Assembly (NCBI GenBank): GCA_948567375.1
Contig: OX419759.1
Coordinates: 42,188,593 to 42,252,592 of the forward strand
Length of the DNA stretch: 64,000 bases
Direction of reading: 5' to 3'
Source of the DNA: Lunularia cruciata
Taxonomy: Eukaryota > Streptophyta > Marchantiopsida > Lunulariales > Lunulariaceae
Translations under genes and position numbers: made by a program
Notes under the pieces: generated by a model
Databases searched by the model: none
Told to the model about the DNA's origin: nothing
The model's input: the letters and a program-made list of their open reading frames with translations, nothing else
Shown here: one piece after another, positions 57,876 through 64,000 of the stretch
Layout of the letters: every line of letters begins with the position of its first letter
Numbering within the stretch: the first letter of the stretch is position 1

Positions 57876-59193
57876 AAGTCATGCCGAGATTAAAAATTGA
57901 GTAAAGTCATGCCGAGAGGGAGCACTCGTTTAGAACTAACCAGAAATATTCTAAAATGTATTCAATGGATGATTTGGTTAGATTTGGAGATATCATTACA
58001 AGCATTAAAAGATGAAGACGAAAAATTAGGAGGAGATTTAGATATGCTAGAATTTTTTATTAGTGGGTGGGAGTATGCACATACTCATCGATACTTGGAA
58101 CCCCGTGTTACTTACCCTCATAGTAGAGAGTTTGTGAAGGAGTATCTTAGAAATCTAGATACTATGGCCTTTCGCAAACTTACTAGAATGGATGGGGATT
58201 CTTTTTCAACATTAGTGGATTTAATTAAGACACACAATTTTTGAGAAAAGCTACCAAAGAGAGCAAACACCAGTGTGGATGCAAGTTGCCCTAGCCTTTG
58301 ATAGATTTGGGCATCACGACAATGGAGCTTGTGTTGCACGGGGTTTAAATATTTGGTGCATTAGTGCTGGTTCAACAATTGCTTTTATGATAGAGTTATG
58401 ACAGCCATATTAGATGTGATGAGGAGTCAAGTTGCTTGGCCCGAGCTCTAGGAGAGGAGGAGGATATCCACTATTTTTGCACAGAAAGGTTTTCCTGGTG
58501 TGTTGGTTTGGTAGATGGAACATTGTTTCCTCTTGCAGCCCGGCCAATGGTGGATGGGGAAATATATTTCAGCCGCAAGGGTTCATATTCTATAACGGCC
58601 AAGTTATTTGTTAGGTATTTTTGCAATGCATTGGTGATCCTTTTTGTATAGTTTACTAAAAGTATGGCCTGATTTGTTTATTTGCATGAATGCTAAGGTC
58701 ATGTCATGACATGACTTGTTTGAAGAAATAGTCACTATGGAATGATTTGAACCTAAGAGGGAATTGTCGCACTTTTGAGGCAAAGGAGTACCTTTTAGGT
58801 GTACCCATGCATCACCTAGTCCTCGCTTTCAAGCAGGCTTGATCAGAGGACAAGCAAGAGTTTAATAAATATTTAGCAAAGGCAAGAGTGATAAATGAGC
58901 ATTGTATAGGAGTATTGAAAGCTAGATGGGATTCTCTTCGTGAGCTAAGAGTTTAATTGAAAGACAATAGTAGAAATGCTTATTTGTTAAAGTGGGTATC
59001 GGTGTGTATTATTTTACATAATTTTTAATCAATAGGTCTGACCTTTGGTCAGAGGACAATGGCGGATTTATAGAGGAAACTCAAAGAGATTCAGAAATAT
59101 CTTTTCATTGTATAGAACTTGGTAGAGAAGAAAGTAGATCAAGGGTGATGCAACATTGCCTTGGTTATAACAATGATGATATACTTGATTGAC
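57876..59193 (+). pseudogene. PIF/Harbinger transposase (broken)
   Basis: Plus-strand blocks align with plant Harbinger transposases. LEPRVTYPHSREFVKEYLRN and AFRKLTRMDGDSFSTLVDLI (58090-58240) are followed by MQVALAFDRFGHHDNGACVA (58278), ISAGSTIAF, and CVGLVDGTLFPLAARPMVDG (about 58500) with the first catalytic Asp. Next come EIYFSRKGSYSITAKLF, a damaged second Asp region near 58790 (LLGVPMHHLVLAFKQA), and ARVINEHCIGVLKARWDSLR (58885) with the third acidic residue. The C-terminal end reads GREESRSRVMQHCLGYNNDD (to 59193). The enzyme would cut and paste its element. Stops and shifts break it at least six times. I could not find the terminal inverted repeats or the 3-bp target duplication. 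Confidence 0.75.
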
Positions 59194-60643
59194 AGAGATT
59201 CCATATAATAAAAAATATATTTTTTAGTTATTCATCTCATATCCTATAGTCTAGTAACTTAGATAATGAGTCTTTATCTTAGGCCATGAGTGTATCTTGG
59301 TGTAATATTGGGATAAGAATTCAAAGGATGTAAAAAGAATTCTGTGAAGCTTAATTTGTACATTTGTAAGGCCTGAGCTAACACTTACACGGTGTGGTGT
59401 TTAGCAAGTTTACACTTGAAAGTCACTTGTCGGATGTTGTTGGAAAAAAGTGTGCCGATGTTGTAGACACCGTGAGACGGCGCTCATACAAGTTGGGGGC
59501 CGCTCATAAACTTAAAAAACTGCTTGGGGGCCATCAAGTGGCACCTGCCGGTGTCACTCGATGGCGCTTATAGACGCTGGGGACCGCACTCCAAGATGAA
59601 CAAATAATAAATGCACTGGTAGGTGCTGTGTGAAATATGCAATGCTTACCTGTGGCTGGTTGGCAACGTGGAGTGCCACATGTTTCCGCTTGGGATTTGA
59701 GTTCTTTTGGTTGAAACATGAAAGTGTACATTTTGGATGTTTGGTATTCACTTTTTTTTCCAGCTGTTTGGGTTATATAAACCTTCTTCTTTTCAATTCA
59801 TGTCATTCTTGTGGGTGTGTGGGTGTAAGAAAGCCTCATTTTGTGAGTGGGGTGTCGGAAGGAAGCATACTCCCTTGAAGGAGGCAAACTCGCTGAAGCC
59901 CAACTTGAAGGAGACAAACTCGCTGTGGGGGGCCTGGGAGAGCTGGAATTTGTGGGGCCATAGAGTTGGAATTTTGAAAATTTAGTTAAGAGGGAGAACT
60001 CCAGTCAAATTTCTAATTGAAGGAGTGCTTTGGAGACTCTAGAGAAATGACAAGAGAATATTTGAGAGATTGAGAAGAGAGATAAGGAGAGCATTTGAGA
60101 GATTGAGAGCAGACTCAATTTGAACCATGGCAGAAATCTTGGGATATGAAAAGATATTTGACGGGCCCAACATGAGAAATACTTAGGAAGGAGATTGGCT
60201 CATAGCATTTCATTGCATTCAACACCTAGCAAATTTCATCAAGTTGGACAAACATCAGATTTGAACTGCTGTCTCTGGAATTCAGGAGATTGATCTAGAC
60301 GTAATGGGACTCAAAATTACTCTTGGACTTCACTATCCACGGCTAGTGGTATTCTTCAAACCTTCTTCATTGTTTGCTCTTCATTTCTCTCTACTTTCAA
60401 TCGTTCCAATACCTCAAGATTTTGATTTATGCATGTTAATGGCTTTCAAATTATCAGCGCCTCCTAGCCTGTCCCGCAGCACCTCCTAGTGTCCTCCTGC
60501 ATCCGTCAGCAACATCTTGTGCCATCCCTAAACCCTAAACCCCCATGTGCACAAGCACCTTCTAGTGACTCCGCACGGCACCCAACATTTTTGCACGTCT
60601 GTGCGTGGCTCCTTGTGTATCCCTTCCTTTCCCGCAGCGGCAT
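59194..60643. other. no gene recognised; LTR-like promoter motif and telo-box
   Basis: A CpG-rich patch at 59460-59600 precedes a TATA-like GGTTATATAAACC (59769-59781), so this may be LTR or promoter sequence of an unrecognised element that the second-family solo LTR (60644) later split. At 60526-60543 CCCTAAACCCTAAACCCC is a short telomere-like motif (two and a half plant repeats), often seen in promoters. No coding frame is convincing. Confidence 0.4.
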
Positions 60644-61393
60644 TGTAATACTCCAAGGACAAAAGAAGAGAGAAAACAAAGATTGCACACTCAAACCATC
60701 GATGCCCCAAGGGAGCACCTTCTCTTTATTATATAGCCAAAGAGGATCTCCTCCAAGGAAGCTCCATCATAGGATTAAGGACACAGATAGGTGACATGTC
60801 AGCAAGCTCCACCCTTGGATTACTTACTTGGATGGGTGACATGTCTTGTCTAGGTCCTATCTGGTTGGTCAAACAAGCTTTGACCAGAGGGAATCTTTTA
60901 GGGAATCTTCCTGTAGGAATCTCAGAATCACGTAAGGTACCATTGGAAAGCTCTCGACGAGACAAAGCAGGGGGAGGGAAGGTCAACCTTTCCTTTGTTG
61001 GGGGGGGGGGGCATCTACACTTTTTGAGGCCTAATTCATCCGTTTAGGCCTCCAAAATTGCCTTCAAAGATTTCAGGCATATTTCGGTTCCTACTCTATT
61101 AAGAGAAGTCCCCTTTTGGTGATACCTCTTTCTGATACATCTTTCTGATCTGTTTAGTCCATCATGTGTAACATCCTTCCAGATGTTACCAAACCAATTC
61201 TCACCTTTAAATCATATGTCTAGCTATTGGTTCTAAGGTTCTCAAGTCTATTTCGGTTTCTGCCCTATTAGTAGAAGTACTCTTTTGGTGATACTTCTAT
61301 CTGATCTATTTTGACCATCATGTATAACATCATTCTAGATGTTACCAAACCAAATTTCACATCTAGATCATATGGCTAGCTCTTGGTATTACA
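60644..61393 (+). mobile_element. solo LTR, second family, copy 2
   Basis: This runs from TGTAATACTCC to GGTATTACA (eight-base inverted ends) and is flanked by GGCAT (60639-60643) and GGGAT (61394-61398), a 5-bp duplication with one mismatch. It aligns with 44995-45600. It is longer (750 bp) because a terminal segment of about 140 bp (TATTTCGGTT, TTTTGGTGATAC, AGATGTTACCAAACCAA) is repeated in tandem at 61081-61220 and 61251-61380. An 11-base G run stands at 61001-61011. Confidence 0.75.
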
Positions 61394-61569
61394 GGGATCC
61401 AGCGCAGCTGCACCTACGGGCGGTGTCGGCAAGCGCCTATGCGCAACGTTGGCTGTCCGCCTAGCGTCGTGTAAGGAGCACCCCCGAGCGGCTCCAAATT
61501 GCGGCAACTAGCGGCTGCCCGTGGCGCTTTTGAGGTTTCTATTCTCCGAGGGCGTCTTTGAGCGGCAGC

Positions 61570-62085
61570 AAGTGGCACCCTTGAGCTTGAGTCCTTGGGT
61601 GAGAAGTTTGAGCTGATTTTTTGGTGGGTTTTGCAGGTCCTTCCATGTATAGAGTTTGTGAGTTCATGGGACAAGGTCTCTTGTACAGGTTTGGTAAGAG
61701 GTAGGCAGTTTCAATTGACTGCAAATATAGTTAGAGATGCACTTGCCAAGAGGGACAATACCAAGACGGAGGACAGTTCCTTACACAACTGTTTCAGACT
61801 GGTTTCCACAAAGGGACAAGGTTGCAAAAAGATATCTTGCAAGGCAATGTGTATATCTTGCATTCCATGCTTTCTTCCAATTGATGGGTGCACTTGTTGC
61901 ACCCAATATTAGGCCCAAGATTGTCCATGGGCATTTGGTACTCAACACCAAGAACAAGTTGAGGAAATTTGGTGTGGAGGATTATGATTGAGGAGAGTTA
62001 GCTTTTAGAGCTATCATTGCAGAGGTGGGGAGTTTGCAAAGCCGATTGAGGAGTCCTAAGGGGCCTAGGTTCAGGGATTTTTGAT
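61570..62085 (+). pseudogene. unrecognised decayed coding sequence, possibly a retroelement gag
   Basis: Two plus frames join across a shift. First: LGEKFELIFWWVLQVLPCIE, FVSSWDKVSCTGLVRGRQFQ, LTANIVRDALA (61595-61750). Then: YTTVSDWFPQRDKVAKRYLA, RQCVYLAFHAFFQLMGALVA, IVHGHLVLNTKNKLRKFGVE (61790-61990), with ELAFRAIIAEVGSLQSRLRS after a stop. The codons and long conserved-looking stretches suggest a real protein ancestor. The layout (a globular domain followed by coiled coil) recalls plant retroelement gag-like proteins, but I do not recognise the family. Confidence 0.45.
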
Positions 62086-62148
62086 GATAGGGAGGATGAG
62101 GGAGAGGATGAGGATGGTGAGTCATTGATTGATTCGGTTTGAGCTTTG

Positions 62149-62185
62149 TCATATATATATATATATTTGTATATATTTGTATGTT
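62149..62185. repeat. AT microsatellite
   Basis: ATATATATATATATATTTG followed by a second TATATTTGTATG stretch; a simple repeat in non-coding DNA. Confidence 0.9.
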
Positions 62186-62433
62186 GCAAAACATAAAAAG
62201 TTCTTTTGTATATACCATTACCGGACTTAATAAATGAGTTCATTTAAGAAGCTTGAATTAATGAACTTATGAACTTGTATATTTTAAATTCAAATGTGAA
62301 TTTGTGGTTGATGGATAACTAAATGTACCACTTGTGAACATGTGTTCAACAGATTTGTGTTTAGACACAACACTTATCCTTTGTTGAGATAATTCTTTTT
62401 CACTCTTCTTCCCCTTCACCACTTTCTCCATCT

Positions 62434-62448
62434 GGGGGGGGGGGGGGG
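62434..62448. repeat. poly-G tract
   Basis: A run of about 13-14 G bases next to GTTGGTGACC. Such runs are prone to length errors in sequencing and assembly. Confidence 0.85.
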
Positions 62449-62499
62449 TTGGTGACCCCACGCATTTCAAAGTACCTTCACCTCCTTCTTGTTTTGTTG

Positions 62500-63770
62500 A
62501 CATCACTCGCATTTTAGATGATTGTGTTCAAGTGGCTAAGTGTAGAGAGAGAAATCTCCTTGAGCGTAAGAGTAGATTGGAGAGTGTAGATGAGAGAGAA
62601 AAATTAGTGCTAGAGCAAGAGAGACTCCTTTGTGAGCAAGAGGATTACTTGTTGCAAAGGTGGAGAGACATCTGACCTTGCTTACTTCTAAGATGGAGAG
62701 AGAGCAGAGATTAGCTGACTTGGACATGGACAAACTAAGTGCCGCTGCCATGGCGGAGGGTTACAGGCTCCAGTTACAGAATTAGGCACAAGAGTTAGCA
62801 TATGCTATAGAGAGGTGTGAGAGTGCACATGTTCAGGTAGAGGAGAGCGAGAGTAGTCTAGCTCATTTGAGGGCTCATGTGGCTTATCTTGGACCCAGAC
62901 TACATACTATTGCTTGCCAGACCCATACTTGTCATGAGATGCAGACCTAGACTGATGCCACCCATGTGTTACCTCATAGTGTGGAGACTCAGTGCACTCA
63001 GACTGAGTTTAGAGAGAGGATTTGTCTATTAGGAGAGTATATTCCACGTATCCTCTTCCCCGGCTTCCTACGGAAGAAGATTATTATTGTGGATGTTACT
63101 TGTATGGCATCATTCTGGATTCATAGTGCTATTGGTTTCCATGCATGGGAGAGCAGGACGACTAGGCATGGTTGATGACCTCACACACAGTCCAGGCATG
63201 TAGGGTGGGTAGCCCGTCCTAGTGTTAGCCATTTCATCCAATTTCTATTTGCTACACTTTGAGGTTATCTTGTGGATAGATCTTACTTTTGATGGAGTGG
63301 AGTGATTGCTACGGAGCGTGTGGCAATGGTCTGAACTCCCAAATGGAGTTCACACCGGGTCTTGCCTCATGGTCTGTTTGTGTTCTACAGATATCTAGCG
63401 AGATTTTGAGTTCAAAGGATTTAGAGTGAGATCATATGAGCATCTTACTTCATTAGGTTTACCTCTTCATGATCTTTTGATCATAGATAGTTATGCACTC
63501 TCTTATTATAGGAATCATCCACATGGTGCTATCCATCCTACCCACTTCCGTCCTTATAGGTTACGTAGAGCATCATACACTTGGTCATTTGACCCTTTGA
63601 TGAGTGCTTTGGACAGATTTGTCCATGACGATAGGTCTGCTATTAGTTGGGCAAAAGAGGAGTGGACATTAGGTAGATTGAGTTCTTATAGTTGTGGCCC
63701 ATATCCTCTTCTTGCTAGCGGTATCAAGCATCGGGACTTGGATGAGAGCGAGTGACCCCTATGATGGTCA
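62500..63770 (+). pseudogene. unrecognised decayed coding sequence with coiled coil
   Basis: Probably the continuation of 61570-62085. The first part (62540-62900) is Glu/Arg-rich and helical: REQRLADLDMDKLSAAAMAE, then QELAYAIERCESAHVQVEES. The next, 62966-63175, reads EFRERICLLGEYIPRILFPG. The last, 63426-63755, reads HLTSLGLPLHDLLIIDSYAL and STRP-like histidine-rich sequence, then SALDRFVHDDRSAISWAKEE. Frames are broken by several stops. No enzyme motif is seen. It could be the gag or an accessory frame of an element extending past the right edge. Confidence 0.4.
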
Positions 63771-64000
63771 TTGAGTCCATTTAGGATTCAACATCATGTA
63801 TACTGTCGTAGACTTGAGGATGCAGTAGTAGTACTTAGACACCATGGTGCATCTCCCTCTTCTTCTTCACCTCCTCGACCTCCATAGTCATAGGTTTAGG
63901 TTCTATTGGCTCCCTATTTACATACATATTATGGTCATTTATCCCCATGTATACATTTATGTTTTAGTTTACACTTGTGAACTCTCATATTTTTGTCTAA

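Noticed and set aside
60526-60545. Telomere-like CCCTAAACCCTAAACCCCC as an interstitial telomere
   Set aside because: Only about two and a half repeats. Such telo-boxes are common in plant promoters and spacer DNA.
62434-62448. Poly-G run as a G-quadruplex regulatory element
   Set aside because: A single homopolymer of about 13 G in decayed non-coding DNA is more simply a repeat slip or sequencing artefact.

Overview
This is plant nuclear DNA, dominated by old, nested retrotransposons. The only host gene I recognise with an intact reading frame is on the minus strand at 47803-49293. It encodes a 496-residue coiled-coil protein matching DRC2 (CCDC65/FAP250), a subunit of the nexin-dynein regulatory complex of motile cilia. 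Among land plants, axonemal genes persist only in lineages with swimming sperm (bryophytes, lycophytes, ferns, cycads, Ginkgo). Together with plant-type Athila/Tat Gypsy elements, this points to such a lineage or to a charophyte alga. I cannot name the species.

Region 1-35720 is almost entirely one Ty3/Gypsy family with very long LTRs (intact copies about 3.5-3.8 kb; ends TGTGGTACCC...GGGTTGTCACA) and primer-binding sites derived from a tRNA-Asp type site. The copies are stacked in alternating orientation. Element A (minus) runs off the left edge and carries a 2.65 kb foreign insert in its gag. The pol gene of element D (plus) is split by a solo LTR (7649-13206), which is split in turn by another solo LTR (9112-10948). 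Element B (plus) has a 3.5 kb 5' LTR (14687-18215), then gag, protease, RT, RNase H and a truncated integrase. To its right are a plus LTR fragment, a minus LTR (E), a plus solo LTR inside E (F), and a minus solo LTR inside F (G). Four of these solo-LTR insertions (S1, S2, F and G) have recognisable 5-bp target duplications, each with one mismatch.

The most unusual feature is that these LTRs contain a coding sequence. Every long copy holds, in the U3 part upstream of the LTR's own TATA-like box, remnants of one conserved protein. It has an unrecognised N-terminal module, a Lys/Glu-rich linker, a long coiled coil and a conserved C-terminal motif (LHELKLLVQ...LNNLLICLRD..DRK.LEVGDN). The arrangement resembles accessory genes in the U3 of some animal retroviruses. 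An older relative with the same layout seems to lie at 36780-39231.

Region 35721-64000 is less repetitive and mostly anonymous. It holds a 379-bp MITE-like element inside one arm of a 240-bp tandem duplication (42556-43422), two solo LTRs of a second family (44995-45600 and 60644-61393), DRC2, a Gypsy LTR/gag remnant (about 50578-52250), a decayed PIF/Harbinger transposase (57876-59193) and an unrecognised decayed coding region with a coiled coil (61570-63770). I found no rRNA, tRNA or CRISPR sequence. All transposon reading frames are broken by stops and frameshifts, so none of the elements appears autonomous.
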